From the NCBI GenBank assembly GCA_016715465.1, contig JADKAA010000024.1:62001-126000 (forward strand): DNA of 64,000 bases, given 5' to 3'. Within the stretch, counting starts at the first letter, position 1. Each line of letters starts with the position of its first letter. Source of the stretch: Saprospiraceae bacterium. Lineage in GTDB: Bacteria > Bacteroidota > Bacteroidia > Chitinophagales > Saprospiraceae. Below, piece after piece: positions 54,484 to 63,845 of the stretch. The position numbers and the translations under genes are program-made. Below the pieces are notes generated by a model. It saw only the letters and a list, made by a program, of their open reading frames with translations. It made no database searches and was not told the DNA's origin.

Positions 54484-55002
54484 ATGAAAAAAATATTTAT
54501 AACGGTAGTTTTTGTCACTGTAAGCCTATTTACGTATGCAGTGACTGTCACAGATACCTTGGATTTACGACCTGTAAATAACATCAACTTGAATATTTTG
54601 GGGGATGCTGCAATAGTTTCAATTAAATATGAAAGGTTGATATTGGTCTCTGAAAGAATTTTGGTGATGGGTAAACTGGGCTTTGGATACAATGAGAATT
54701 TCAAAATTTGTATTTTTGGACCATGTGCACCCGCTGATTCTTATATGACCCTATCGCAGGCGCTTTCTTGCAACCTGGGAAAGGGCAGGCATTTTTTTGA
54801 GTTTGGTATTGGAGGTACATTGCTCACCGGCAAATCCAACACACACTACTTATTATATCCTACACTCGGGTATCGACTTCAGCCATTAAAATCTAAAAAA
54901 CTAAATTTTAGCCTGGTAGCAAGTTTTCCTTTTACTGGTTACGATGAATCAGCTGACATTTTGTTTTCGCCCATAGGTGTAATTTTGGGGTTAAGTTTTT
55001 AA
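54484..55002 (+). CDS. exported small beta-barrel-like protein of unknown function
   Basis: The ATG at 54484 gives a 172-residue protein with a signal peptide (KKIFITVVFVTVSLFTYAVT). The remainder alternates polar and aromatic residues in short strands (VSIKYERLILVSERILVMGK, HFFEFGIGGTLLTGK, LLYPTLGYRLQPL) and ends in GVILGLSF with a terminal Phe, the pattern of small outer-membrane barrels. The function is unknown. Confidence 0.6.
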   Translation: MKKIFITVVFVTVSLFTYAVTVTDTLDLRPVNNINLNILGDAAIVSIKYERLILVSERILVMGKLGFGYNENFKICIFGPCAPADSYMTLSQALSCNLGKGRHFFEFGIGGTLLTGKSNTHYLLYPTLGYRLQPLKSKKLNFSLVASFPFTGYDESADILFSPIGVILGLSF

Positions 55003-55235
55003 TGTAGTTTATTTGATATAAAATATTGGATGGAAAGATCTCTTAGTACAGTATATGTAGTTGAAGTAATTCGATTGAAATCAAAGAAAATGCAAAATAA
55101 AACTATTTGCCGTTAAGGATTGAATCCAAATTTAGATGAAGTAGGGTTAATAGCTTTTTTTATATCTGTCAATATTTTTTAGTATAATTTGTTCAGTTTA
55201 AATGAAATAATTACTTTCAATTTTAAAATTATGCG

Positions 55236-55703
55236 ATGAAAAAATCAAAATATCTGGCAGACCGGCTTCGCGAGGTGCTACTTAACGGCAAATGGATTTC
55301 CAATACCAACTTTAAGGAGCAAATTTTAAGCATTAGCTGGGAACAGGCAACCCGGAAGGTGGGTGACCTCAATTCCATTGCGGTTCTGGTCTTTCACATA
55401 AACTATTACCTGCAAGGCATTCTCCATGTATTCAATGGCGGTGATTTGGAAATCAGGGATAAATTCAGCTTTGACATGCAGGAGATTACGGATGACAGCG
55501 ATTGGCAGATGCTGGTGAATACCTTTTTAAGTAATGCAGAAAAATTTTCGGATAAAGTGGAACAAATGGATGATGCCATGATGGCCCAGCCATTTGTGGA
55601 TGAAAAGTATGGAAGTTATTTGCGCAACATCGAAGGTGTGATTGAACACAGTTATTACCATTTGGGACAAGTGTCCCTTCTGAAAAAAATGGTAACAATG
55701 TAA
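55236..55703 (+). CDS. DinB-superfamily protein (DUF1572-like)
   Basis: This 155-residue four-helix protein contains LADRLREVLLNGKWISNTN, VLVFHINYYLQGILHVFNGG, LEIRDKFSFD and IEGVIEHSYYHLGQVSLLKK. The His residues in FHINYY and EHSYYHLGQ are the likely metal ligands of the DinB fold. Some members are thiol-dependent transferases or damage-induced; no specific activity can be assigned. Confidence 0.85.
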   Translation: MKKSKYLADRLREVLLNGKWISNTNFKEQILSISWEQATRKVGDLNSIAVLVFHINYYLQGILHVFNGGDLEIRDKFSFDMQEITDDSDWQMLVNTFLSNAEKFSDKVEQMDDAMMAQPFVDEKYGSYLRNIEGVIEHSYYHLGQVSLLKKMVTM

Positions 55704-55803
55704 TCAGACTAAATCCGGGTTAAATGTCACAGCTTCGTCCGGCTTGATCTGGCAGACAGGGGGATTTAAGCTAAGATTTTATTAGAATCACAACCGGCAA
55801 TAC

Positions 55804-55837
55804 TTTGTAAGTAAGTAATTTTATTTAACTATTTTTG
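55804..55837 (+). promoter_or_regulatory. Bacteroidota-type promoter candidate
   Basis: TTTG at 55804-55807 and TATTTTTG at 55830-55837 (an exact TAnnTTTG) are separated by 22 bases, slightly more than the usual 19-21. The -7 element ends 21 bp before the methyltransferase ATG at 55859, giving a short leader. Confidence 0.4.
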
Positions 55838-55858
55838 CTAATATTATGAAGGGAATAC

Positions 55859-56488
55859 ATGGAACATCTGGATAGACAAAAGCACTGGGAAAAGATTTAT
55901 CAAACCAAAGACTTAAAGGACGTCAGCTGGTATCAAGCCACGCCCACTACCTCGCTGGATTTCCTGAAACAGTTTAACATACCAACTACAGCTAAAATCA
56001 TAGACATAGGTGGGGGCGACAGCCTGTTTGTGGATTATTTGCTCAAATTGGGGTACACAGATGTAACGGTACTTGACATTTCTGCCATCTCCCTTCAAAG
56101 GGCAAAGCAACGATTGGGTGCGCTGGCTGAAAGGGTAAAGTGGATTGTGGCAGATGCGGCGACATTTGTGCCCACGGAGCAATATGATTTTTGGCATGAC
56201 CGTGCAGCTTTTCATTTTCTGACACAAGAGGAGGAAATCTCCAATTACATTGACACCATTCAAAAAAGCATTAAGCCGGGAGGTGTTTTGGTCATTGGTA
56301 CTTTTTCTGAACAAGGACCTCAAAAATGTAGCGGCATAGAGATCAAACAATATTCTGAAATATCTATGACAGACCGGTTGAAAAATATTTTCGAAAAGGT
56401 AAAGTGTATAACCGTGGACCACAAGACTCCGTTTGACACCATACAGAATTTTATCTTCTGCAGTTTCAAAAAATTGGCAACGGCATAA
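55859..56488 (+). CDS. class I SAM-dependent methyltransferase
   Basis: In this 209-residue protein motif I is KIIDIGGGDSLFVDYLLKLG, motif II the acidic VTVLDISAISLQRAKQRL, then WIVADAATFVP, the DFWHDRAAFHFLTQEEE stretch and IKPGGVLVIGTFSEQGPQKC. The start DRQKHWEKIYQTKDLKDVSW matches a widespread bacterial subgroup whose substrate is not known. It has its own promoter-like element. Confidence 0.88.
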   Translation: MEHLDRQKHWEKIYQTKDLKDVSWYQATPTTSLDFLKQFNIPTTAKIIDIGGGDSLFVDYLLKLGYTDVTVLDISAISLQRAKQRLGALAERVKWIVADAATFVPTEQYDFWHDRAAFHFLTQEEEISNYIDTIQKSIKPGGVLVIGTFSEQGPQKCSGIEIKQYSEISMTDRLKNIFEKVKCITVDHKTPFDTIQNFIFCSFKKLATA

Positions 56489-56657
56489 ATTGCATTCATG
56501 TTTGATAATGGCAAAGCCAATTTTTTCGTGTTATTTATACGTATAATTGTATTTTCGGGCACGGACCGATCTGCTTAATGTGGTTATATAAAGTTAACTC
56601 GAACCTGGTTAAAAAACTTGTACCCTATCTATAACATAAAAAAGGAAATTACGCATT

Positions 56658-57227
56658 ATGGCAAATAAAAATAGTAGAAAAATATCAACAGCTCAACGTG
56701 CTGACCTTCTTAACGCATTAAAAGTACGCTTTGAAAAAAACATGAAACGCCATAAGAGTTTGGAATGGGGGCCAATTGAGTCAAAGCTGGATGCCGATGT
56801 AGATAAATTGTGGTCGCTGCACAAGATGGAAGAAACCGGGGGCGAACCGGATGTAATCGGTCAGGATGCTAAAACAGGGGAATACCTGTTTTATGATTGC
56901 GCTGTAGAAAGTCCCAAGGGCCGTAGAAGCTTGTGCTACGACGGAGAAGCACTGGATGCCAGGAAAGAGTTTAAGCCGGAAGGCAGTGCCTTGGGAATGG
57001 CGGCTGACATGGACATTGAAATTTTGACGGAGGAAGAATATAGACACTTACAGACCCTTGGCATATTTGACGCGAAGACATCAAGCTGGTTAAAGACCCC
57101 GGCAGCCATCAGGAAATTAGGAGGTGCACTTTTTGGGGATTATCGTTATGCAACTACTTTTGTCTATCACAACGGCGCACAATCTTATTATGCAGCAAGG
57201 GGTTTCCGGGCCTCATTGAGGGTTTAA
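56658..57227 (+). CDS. DUF4256 family protein
   Basis: This 189-residue protein matches DUF4256 throughout: LLNALKVRFEKNMKRHKSLE, KMEETGGEPDVIG, FYDCAVESPKGRRSLCYDGE, LQTLGIFDAKTSSWLKTPA, IRKLGGALFGDYRYATTFVY and HNGAQSYYAARGFRASLRV. No function is known for the family. The gap to the SET-domain gene is 93 bp. Confidence 0.9.
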   Translation: MANKNSRKISTAQRADLLNALKVRFEKNMKRHKSLEWGPIESKLDADVDKLWSLHKMEETGGEPDVIGQDAKTGEYLFYDCAVESPKGRRSLCYDGEALDARKEFKPEGSALGMAADMDIEILTEEEYRHLQTLGIFDAKTSSWLKTPAAIRKLGGALFGDYRYATTFVYHNGAQSYYAARGFRASLRV

Positions 57228-57320
57228 TTTTGATATGGTGCAGGGAGATAAATTCACCCATAAATAAATAATTGTAAGCAACTTAGTCGATGAATATCTT
57301 GAACGTAGAATAAATTTATA

Positions 57321-57755
57321 ATGACTATTTCAAATTTTTCAAACAGTAATGCCATTGAGGCGCCGGAGTTGGATTATTTATACATTGGTTTATCCCAATT
57401 GCCAAATGCGGGACAGGGCCTGTTCACCGCAATTGATGTATATAAAGATGAAATCATTGCAATATATAAGGGTGAAATAATAGCTGGTGAGGAGGTTAAA
57501 AGAAGGGAAATGGAGGGCAACGACAAGTACTTTATCAATTTACCGGATGGGAAAATCCTGGACTCCATGCACACAAAGTGTTTTGCCAAATATGCCAACG
57601 ATGCCAAGGGGTTAAGCACTTCAAACTATAAAAACAATGCCAAAATTGCCCTCGATGACGACGGCAGGGTTTGCCTCATAGCCAAAAAACAAATAAAGGA
57701 AAGGGAAGAAATATTTTGCAGCTATGGCAAAAGGTATTGGAAAAAGTACCGGTAA
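57321..57755 (+). CDS. bacterial SET-domain protein
   Basis: The 144-residue protein consists of a bare SET domain: YIGLSQLPNAGQGLFTAIDV at the N-terminus, EIIAIYKGEIIAGEEVKRRE, KCFAKYANDAKGLSTSNYKN in place of the usual Asn-His-x2-x-Pro-Asn SAM-binding strip, and the pseudoknot end KKQIKEREEIFCSYGKRYWK with the catalytic Tyr. SET proteins are lysine methyltransferases using SAM. The bacterial target is unknown. It is convergent with the hydrolase gene 48 bp away. Confidence 0.8.
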   Translation: MTISNFSNSNAIEAPELDYLYIGLSQLPNAGQGLFTAIDVYKDEIIAIYKGEIIAGEEVKRREMEGNDKYFINLPDGKILDSMHTKCFAKYANDAKGLSTSNYKNNAKIALDDDGRVCLIAKKQIKEREEIFCSYGKRYWKKYR

Positions 57756-57803
57756 CACCATACTTTTATTTCTCTGGGCCACGCTAAGAATCAGGTTTAA
57801 ACC

Positions 57804-58639
57804 TTATTGGGTATTGGTACTGTTTAATGATTGTAAAAATGCGACCAGATGTTCATTAAATTCATCTGCTTCTTCCAGATTGGATACATGCCCTGCATTT
57901 TCGATGATATGAAGGATTGACCCTTTTAAACTGGCATGCATAAATTCTGCCTGAGCCGGGGGAGTTAATTTGTCTTCTTTGCCACATAGGATCAAAGCAG
58001 GCAGGTCTTTTTCACCCAAACAGGTGCAGGTTTCCGATCGTTCAGCAAGTGCTGTCAAGCCCATGGTGAGGATGTGGGGAGAATTTGAAAATACCACTTT
58101 TGTCAATTGCTCCACCAAAGGCGTATTGTTTTTCAGGGTGTTTTCAGAAAATAGGCTTTTAATAAATGCCGTATTAAATTTTTCAGCGCCACCGGTTTCT
58201 ATTTCCCTGATGGCATTGAGTCTTTTTTCTTTTGTTTCGGCCGAATCTCCAATGCACTGGGTATCACATAAAATTATCGCCTCAAAACGGGCGGCATACC
58301 TCTTCAGGGCATTGAGTGCGATATAACCTCCATGGAAAAACCACAGATGATGGCTTTTTCAATTTGCAGCTTGTCCATGAAATCCAATAAATCATCTGCA
58401 TATCCCTCCACACTCAATTTTGATGTTTCATCAATGGATTGGCCGAAACCCCTTTGGTCAATGGCTATAGTGCGATGGGAAGATTTCAGAAAATCAATTT
58501 GAGGTTGCCACATGGACTTGTCAAAAGGAAAACCATGTAAAAAAATCAAAGGCACTTTTCCTTCACCCAGATCATCATAGGCCAAAAGGAAGTCATTCAC
58601 CTGCAGACTTAAGTTGTACGCATTTTTTCCTTTGCGCAT
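57804..58639 (-). CDS. alpha/beta hydrolase (frameshifted at the nucleophile elbow)
   Basis: This serine hydrolase has the alpha/beta fold: LIFLHGFPFDKSMWQPQ (oxyanion region), AIDQRGFGQSIDE, the nucleophile elbow CGFSMGG, the acid in KEDKLTPP and the catalytic His in NAGHVSNLEEAD. The N-terminal frame runs from 58639 and breaks just after FSM; adding one G at about 58335 (ATGGAGG to ATGGGAGG) gives SMGGYIALNALKRYA and a continuous frame to 57804. Total about 279 residues, normal for the family. It starts 8 bp after the flavodoxin reductase-like gene on the same strand, so they are probably co-transcribed. Confidence 0.82.
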
Positions 58640-58647
58640 GGCTTTGA

Positions 58648-59320
58648 TTATTTTATGACTACTTTGGTAATACAAGTCGGATCAGTCCCGAGCTTGAGTA
58701 AGTACAATTCTACCTCTTTGACCATAGGCTCCCCCGGATGCATAAAACTGCTTGTCAAAATCGGTCACCATTTCCCGGATAAATTCTTCGGTCATGTTTC
58801 CATAATGATATCCCTCTATTTTTTCATCGGAAAGGATGTTCACGTAAGCTGCCTCAAACAAGGTTTTAAATTCTTCTTCCAGGATGATATCCGCTTTGGT
58901 TTTATTGGCAAAAATCAACTTATTTTTACCGATTTCATTTTTCGCCTTTAATTGCCTGAATATGTCGATAAATGAGGTAATACCATCTCCGCCATCAATA
59001 AAAACGCCTTCTCCCTTATAAGTAAGGACACCAATGTTACTGTGAAGTACCAATTCGTCATATTTCTGCAACAATAATAAGTCGTTGGTTATCCCTTTGT
59101 GCCCTGTTGGTGTTTTAATCGTAAACTCCAGGTAATCATTGGCAGGTAAGCACGTAAATGTAAACGGTTTCTCTACTTTTAACCAGCCATTTTTATTAAT
59201 GGCAATTTGAGCAGCCTGTCCTTGTTTATAAGTGAATTCAGGAGGTTTGCTGGTCACAATCCTGATGAAATCTTTAGTTACCTGATTAATTGACCTTATA
59301 TTGATGATATTATTCCCCAT
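58648..59320 (-). CDS. FAD-dependent flavodoxin/ferredoxin reductase-like protein (frameshifted)
   Basis: A ferredoxin-reductase-fold protein of about 223 residues. The FAD-binding barrel contains YKQGQAAQIAINKNGWLKVE, FTFTCLPANDYLEFTIK; the NAD-binding half has GEGVFIDGGDGITSFIDIF and KLIFANKTKADIILEEEF. The open frame ends with an unlikely YGQRGRIVLTQARD. Deleting one G from the G5 run near 58727-58731 restores the family's end: GEPMVKEVELYLLKLG followed by DPTCITKVVIK with a stop at 58648. It lies upstream of the hydrolase gene. A role in electron transfer from NAD(P)H is likely. Confidence 0.8.
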
Positions 59321-59646
59321 TTTGATTTTATTGGTTTTTTAGGCATTGTATAATTGAGCTCATTTTCAGAAAGTCATAAAACCTTAGCATTAAAAGTTAA
59401 ATTTTAATGGGTCAAAATTGTTATATAATTTGCCGTCAGTGTAATATGATTCATACTATTCGGACCCTGAATCCGGCAATTAATTTTACAAAAAGCAGCC
59501 ATGAATGTCAAAACGTACATATCCGGCCTGCACTAATCAACTACTGCTTAAGATTTTAGGTTTTCCAAATCAATAAAAGGACCTCTTTTTGGAAATAAAT
59601 TCTGTTATTTTTGTGCGATTTGGGTAGGGTAAAAGAATGAGGGCAA
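59321..59646. other. divergent promoter region between the reductase-like gene and rlmF
   Basis: The 326-bp gap holds no gene. TATTTTTG at 59606-59613 is an exact TAnnTTTG -7 element for rlmF, about 33 bp before its ATG, but no TTTG lies at the right distance upstream. Nothing else is recognisable. Confidence 0.4.
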
Positions 59647-60624
59647 ATGCATAATAAGGAAGAGATTTCATCAGAAAAATTGAATTTACACCCGCGGAAC
59701 AAACACCGGGGACGATATGATTTTGAAGCGCTCATCAAAAGCTGTCCGGAATTGGCTCCTTTTGTGCGACTGAATGAATACCAGAATGAGTCTATCGATT
59801 TTGCAAATGCCGGTGCAGTTTTGATGTTGAATAAGGCCTTGCTGAAGCACTTTTACGATATTGACCAATGGAAAATTCCACCGGGCTATTTGTGTCCGCC
59901 AATTCCGGGCAGGGTCGATTACCTTCACCATGTTGCAGATTTACTTGGTAGTTGCCGTGGCGACCTCATACCCACCGGTAAACACATACGATGTCTCGAT
60001 GTTGGTGTGGGTGCCAATGCCATTTACCCCATCCTTGGGTCTGTGACCTATGGCTGGTCCTTTGTCGGTACAGACATCGATGCCATAGCCCTTGCTTCGG
60101 CTGCGGAAATTATGAACAATAATATGGGACTGAAAGAGAATGTGGAACTTAGGTTACAGCCCCATGCCCGGGATATTTTTAGCGGCATCATGTACCGGGA
60201 CGAACACTTTGATGTTACCATTTGTAATCCGCCATTTCACGCTTCTGCAAAAGAAGCCCAAAAAGGCACGCAGCGGAAATGGAAAAATCTGAAGGATGAA
60301 CCGGGTGTTGACCCTGTATTGAACTTTGGTGGTCAAAACCAGGAGTTGTGCTGTGATGGGGGAGAGGAAGGGTTTGTATTGCGAATGATAACCGAGAGCA
60401 AACACATTTCATCGTTGTGTCTGTGGTTCACTACCCTGATTTCAAAACAGGCCCACCTCAAAAGTTTATATTCGGCTTTAAAGAAGGCAGGCGTTTATGA
60501 GATAATCACCATACCCATGGGACAGGGCAATAAAATAAGCCGCATCGTAGCATGGACGTTTTTGAACCGCGAAGCGCAAAGAGACTGGATAAAGTCCAGG
60601 TGGGAACAGGTGGTTCGTGACTAG
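59647..60624 (+). CDS. rlmF: 23S rRNA (adenine(1618)-N6)-methyltransferase
   Basis: The 325-residue protein matches RlmF: N-terminal LHPRNKHRGRYDFEALIKSC, FDFANAGAV-type start of the core (SIDFANAGAVLMLNKALLKH), PPGYLCPPIPGRVDYLHHVA, the SAM-binding CLDVGVGANAIYPILG, TDIDAIALASAAEIM, and the N6-adenine motif NPPF in VTICNPPFHASAKEA. It methylates A1618 of 23S rRNA using SAM. The ATG at 59647 gives the usual length. Confidence 0.95.
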   Translation: MHNKEEISSEKLNLHPRNKHRGRYDFEALIKSCPELAPFVRLNEYQNESIDFANAGAVLMLNKALLKHFYDIDQWKIPPGYLCPPIPGRVDYLHHVADLLGSCRGDLIPTGKHIRCLDVGVGANAIYPILGSVTYGWSFVGTDIDAIALASAAEIMNNNMGLKENVELRLQPHARDIFSGIMYRDEHFDVTICNPPFHASAKEAQKGTQRKWKNLKDEPGVDPVLNFGGQNQELCCDGGEEGFVLRMITESKHISSLCLWFTTLISKQAHLKSLYSALKKAGVYEIITIPMGQGNKISRIVAWTFLNREAQRDWIKSRWEQVVRD

Positions 60625-60692
60625 CCCAAATGGCCAATGATTTTGGCGGTTTCAATTTATTTTATTCATCTCGATTCGAGTAGTTTATAAAT

Positions 60693-60724
60693 AAAAAAGG
60701 TGGCTGTTTCCAGACCACCTTTTT
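60693..60724. terminator. bidirectional rho-independent terminator between rlmF and katG
   Basis: AAAAAAGGTGGCTG, a TTTC loop and CAGACCACCTTTTT form a stem with one bulged A. The A-run on the left and T-run on the right make it work on both strands, fitting its place between convergent genes. Confidence 0.85.
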
Positions 60725-60747
60725 ATATTAAATCCAGCGATATAATA

Positions 60748-62985
60748 TCAGGCCAGATCGTATCGGCCTAAGTTCATCACTTTGTCCCATGCCGCTATAA
60801 AATCCTTCAAGAATTTATCTTTCGAATCTGAGCAACCATATACTTCAGCAATTGCCCTGAGTTCTGAGTTGGAGCCAAAGATAAGGTCAACCCGTGTACC
60901 TGTCCACCTCACTTCTCCGGTAGCCCGGTCTTTGCCCTCAAACACATGTTGTGAAGCCGATGTAGCGCTCCACGTAGTTCCCAAACTCAGTAGGTTTACA
61001 AAGAAGTCATTGGTCAGTGATTCCGGCTGGTGGGTAAATACCCCGTGATTTGACTGGTCGTAATTGGTGTTGAGTACCCTCATACCTCCTATAAGTACCG
61101 TCATTTCCGGTGCGGTAAGTGTCATCAGTTGAGACTTATCGATCAAAATTTCTTCTGCATTTACTGCATGCTTCGGTTTAAAGTAATTGCGGAAGCCATC
61201 GGCTGCGGGTTGCAGTACCGCAAATGATTCCACATCGGTTTGTTCCTGGGTCGCATCGGTTCTGCCTGGCGTAAAAGGAACGGACACCTCTTGGCCTGCA
61301 TTTTTAGCTGCTTTCTCCACACCGGCGCAGCCTGCCAAAACAATCAGGTCGGCCATGGAAACCTGCTTGCCACCTGTCTGACTGCCATTAAAATCTTTCT
61401 GAATGCCTTCCAACACGTCCAATACTTTTGTCAGCTGGGCGGGTTGGTTGACTTCCCAGAATTTTTGAGGCGCTAAACGAAGGCGACCGCCGTTTGCTCC
61501 ACCTCGTTTGTCTGAGCCGCGGAATGTTGAGGCCGATGCCCATGCGGTAGATACGAGTTGGGAAATAGATAATCCGGTAGCCAGGATTTTGGCTTTAAGG
61601 GCAGCGATGTCATTGTCATCGATGAGCGGGTGTGTCACATCAGGCACAGGGTCTTGCCAAATCAATACTTCATTGGGAACTTCCGGACCCAGGTATCGGC
61701 TGATGGGACCCATATCGCGGTGGGTCAGCTTGTACCATGCACGTGCGAAGGCGTCGGCAAATTCATCCGGGTTCTCGTGGAAACGCCTGGAAATTTTTTC
61801 GTAGGCTGGATCAAATCGCAAGGCGAGGTCAGTGGTCAGCATGATCGGTGTCAGCCTTTTTGCAGGATCGTGGGCGTCAGGCACAGATCCTGCACCCATG
61901 CCGTGTTTGGGTATCCACTGGTGAGCGCCGGCAGGGCTCTTGGTTAATTCCCACTCGTATCCAAACAGGTTCCAGAAAAAATTGTTACTCCACTTGGTTG
62001 GCGTTGTGGTCCAGGCTCCTTCGAGACCGCTGGTGATCGTGTCGCCTCCATGACCGGTGCCAAAGGTGTTTTTCCAGCCCAGTCCCTGCTCTTCGATGCC
62101 TGCCGCTGCAGGTTCCGGACCCACATATTTGCCGGGATCTGCCGCGCCGTGCGTTTTGCCAAAGGTATGTCCCCCGGCGATAAGGGCAACGGTTTCTTCG
62201 TCATTCATGGCCATTCGGCCGAAAGTCTCGCGAATATCTCTGGCTGCCAGGAATGGATCCGGGTTGCCATTAGGCCCTTCTGGGTTTACATAGATTAGAC
62301 CCATCTGAACAGCTGCCAGCGGATTTTCCAGATCACGGTCGCCGGCATAACGTTTATCACCCAGCCATTCGTTTTCAGATCCCCAGTAAACGTCCTCCTC
62401 AGGTTCCCACACATCTTCGCGTCCGCCACCGAAACCAAAGGTTTTAAAGCCCATAGACTCCAGGGCACAGTTACCGGTAAGGATCATAAGGTCGGCCCAG
62501 GAAATCTTTTGACCATATTTTTGTTTTATCGGCCACAGCAACAACCGGGCCTTATCCAGGTTGGCATTGTCCGGCCAGCTGTTAAGAGGCGCAAATCGCT
62601 GGGTTCCGGAGCCAGCTCCGCCCCTTCCGTCGGCGATGCGGTAAGTACCGGCGCTGTGCCAGGCCATACGGATGAAAAATGGTCCGTAGTGTCCGTAGTC
62701 GGCAGGCCACCAGTCCTGTGAGGTGGTCATCAGGTCGAAGATGTCTTTTTTTACTGCCGCCAGATCGAGATTCTTGAACGCTTTGGCATAATCAAACTTT
62801 TCACCCAATGGGTTAGACAATGCAGAATGTTGTCGCAGAATGTTCAATTTCAACTGATTAGGCCACCAATCGCGGTTCCTAGGCCCTGAGCCCGCGCCTT
62901 GTCTGAGCGCCCCCCCTGAAAACGGGCACTTGCTCTCCCCATTGACTTGGTAGGAAGTGCTGCCCGGTGATGTTTTGTTTTCCAT
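60748..62985 (-). CDS. katG: catalase-peroxidase KatG
   Basis: This 745-residue bifunctional haem enzyme removes hydrogen peroxide. The N-terminal catalytic half holds the distal Arg106, Trp109 and His110 in RMAWHSAG, Tyr232 in GLIYVNPEGP and Met258 in RMAMNDEE, which with Trp109 form the Met-Tyr-Trp cross-link needed for catalase activity, and the proximal haem ligand His273 in GGHTFGKTHG. The C-terminal half is the usual degenerate copy (STAWASASTFRGSDKRGG, DLIVLAGCAGVEKAA). The length and all key residues are intact, unlike many neighbours. It is a single-gene unit with a terminator at its 3' end. Confidence 0.97.
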   Translation of the reverse strand: MENKTSPGSTSYQVNGESKCPFSGGALRQGAGSGPRNRDWWPNQLKLNILRQHSALSNPLGEKFDYAKAFKNLDLAAVKKDIFDLMTTSQDWWPADYGHYGPFFIRMAWHSAGTYRIADGRGGAGSGTQRFAPLNSWPDNANLDKARLLLWPIKQKYGQKISWADLMILTGNCALESMGFKTFGFGGGREDVWEPEEDVYWGSENEWLGDKRYAGDRDLENPLAAVQMGLIYVNPEGPNGNPDPFLAARDIRETFGRMAMNDEETVALIAGGHTFGKTHGAADPGKYVGPEPAAAGIEEQGLGWKNTFGTGHGGDTITSGLEGAWTTTPTKWSNNFFWNLFGYEWELTKSPAGAHQWIPKHGMGAGSVPDAHDPAKRLTPIMLTTDLALRFDPAYEKISRRFHENPDEFADAFARAWYKLTHRDMGPISRYLGPEVPNEVLIWQDPVPDVTHPLIDDNDIAALKAKILATGLSISQLVSTAWASASTFRGSDKRGGANGGRLRLAPQKFWEVNQPAQLTKVLDVLEGIQKDFNGSQTGGKQVSMADLIVLAGCAGVEKAAKNAGQEVSVPFTPGRTDATQEQTDVESFAVLQPAADGFRNYFKPKHAVNAEEILIDKSQLMTLTAPEMTVLIGGMRVLNTNYDQSNHGVFTHQPESLTNDFFVNLLSLGTTWSATSASQHVFEGKDRATGEVRWTGTRVDLIFGSNSELRAIAEVYGCSDSKDKFLKDFIAAWDKVMNLGRYDLA

Positions 62986-63360
62986 TTTTATAAAATTAAT
63001 AATGATTTAGTAATGAGATCTTTAAGTGAATCTTATAGTGTATCAACCCGATTATGATTTGTTAGCAAGTTACAACAAAAATGATAAAATTGGAAGCCAT
63101 CAGGGCATTTGGAATAATGACATTAAACAGCTCCTCAATTATTTGACAAACACCATATTTTGGGGATTGTTTAGGGATATTTCATCTGAAAAATGTCCGT
63201 AAAGGGTATGGATTATGACATCATTGACAATTCGAGCAGATGCTTGAAAAAATGTATTTTTCAAGAGAGCAAATCTCATCAATTGGTCAAAGGTGGATGT
63301 TGCCAGAGTGTATAAATTTAGTGGTTGTGATTGGGTAATTTAAAAAAAGGACGTATTTCA
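62986..63360. other. katG upstream region without a gene
   Basis: A 375-bp AT-rich gap between divergent genes. It should contain the katG promoter and that of the small gene at 63361, but I see no clear TTTG / TAnnTTTG pair or repeat. Confidence 0.4.
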
Positions 63361-63657
63361 ATGAACAATGTAAAAAATAATTTTGCTGCTTATGTCAAAG
63401 AACTGCAAAAAATAATCTGCCATTGGCAATTGATTCCCGGAGCACCGGAGGATGAATACGATGGCTTAATTCATAAAATCCTGAGTCACCTGTTGAATGG
63501 GCGGCATGCAGGACATTTGAATGAGATCATCGCATCGTATGTAAGAAATGACCTGGCCTTGGTCATTCAGGAAGAGGAGGTCGAAATCAGGTGCCATGAA
63601 ATTATCGATTGGTGGCAGAAGAAACAAAAGGTGATCGAGGAAAAACAGTTAAACTAG
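63361..63657 (+). CDS. small protein of unknown function
   Basis: Starting at the ATG at 63361, the protein has 98 residues and is predicted mainly helical (FAAYVKELQKIICHWQLI, GLIHKILSHLLNGRHAGHLN, EEEVEIRCHEIIDWWQKKQK), with no membrane segment. An upstream TTG at 63331 would add ten residues. I do not recognise a family. Confidence 0.5.
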   Translation: MNNVKNNFAAYVKELQKIICHWQLIPGAPEDEYDGLIHKILSHLLNGRHAGHLNEIIASYVRNDLALVIQEEEVEIRCHEIIDWWQKKQKVIEEKQLN

Positions 63658-63845
63658 CAGAATAAAAAAAATGTGGAAAGAAAACAAGTGGTTTGACGAA
63701 ATTTTAGCTTGAATGAAAGGAGATCATATTGAAAGTAAATGTTGGCCAATATCAACCTGGATTTCTTACTTGAGGATGACTTTTTTAAATCTTTTTCCCA
63801 TCTTTCCTAAATAGCCCTTATCATTACATTACAAAACAACAAACC

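Noticed and set aside
56590..56640. tRNA-like TTCGA-type string (CTCGAACC) upstream of the DUF4256 gene
   Set aside because: No acceptor, D or anticodon arms can be folded around it.
48400..57755. Integron-type gene-cassette array
   Set aside because: Small genes on one strand suggested it, but I found no attC-like inverted repeats between them and no integrase, and rsgA is a chromosomal housekeeping gene.
60782..62721. Several plus-strand frames antisense to katG
   Set aside because: They are reflections of the intact, well-conserved katG frame.
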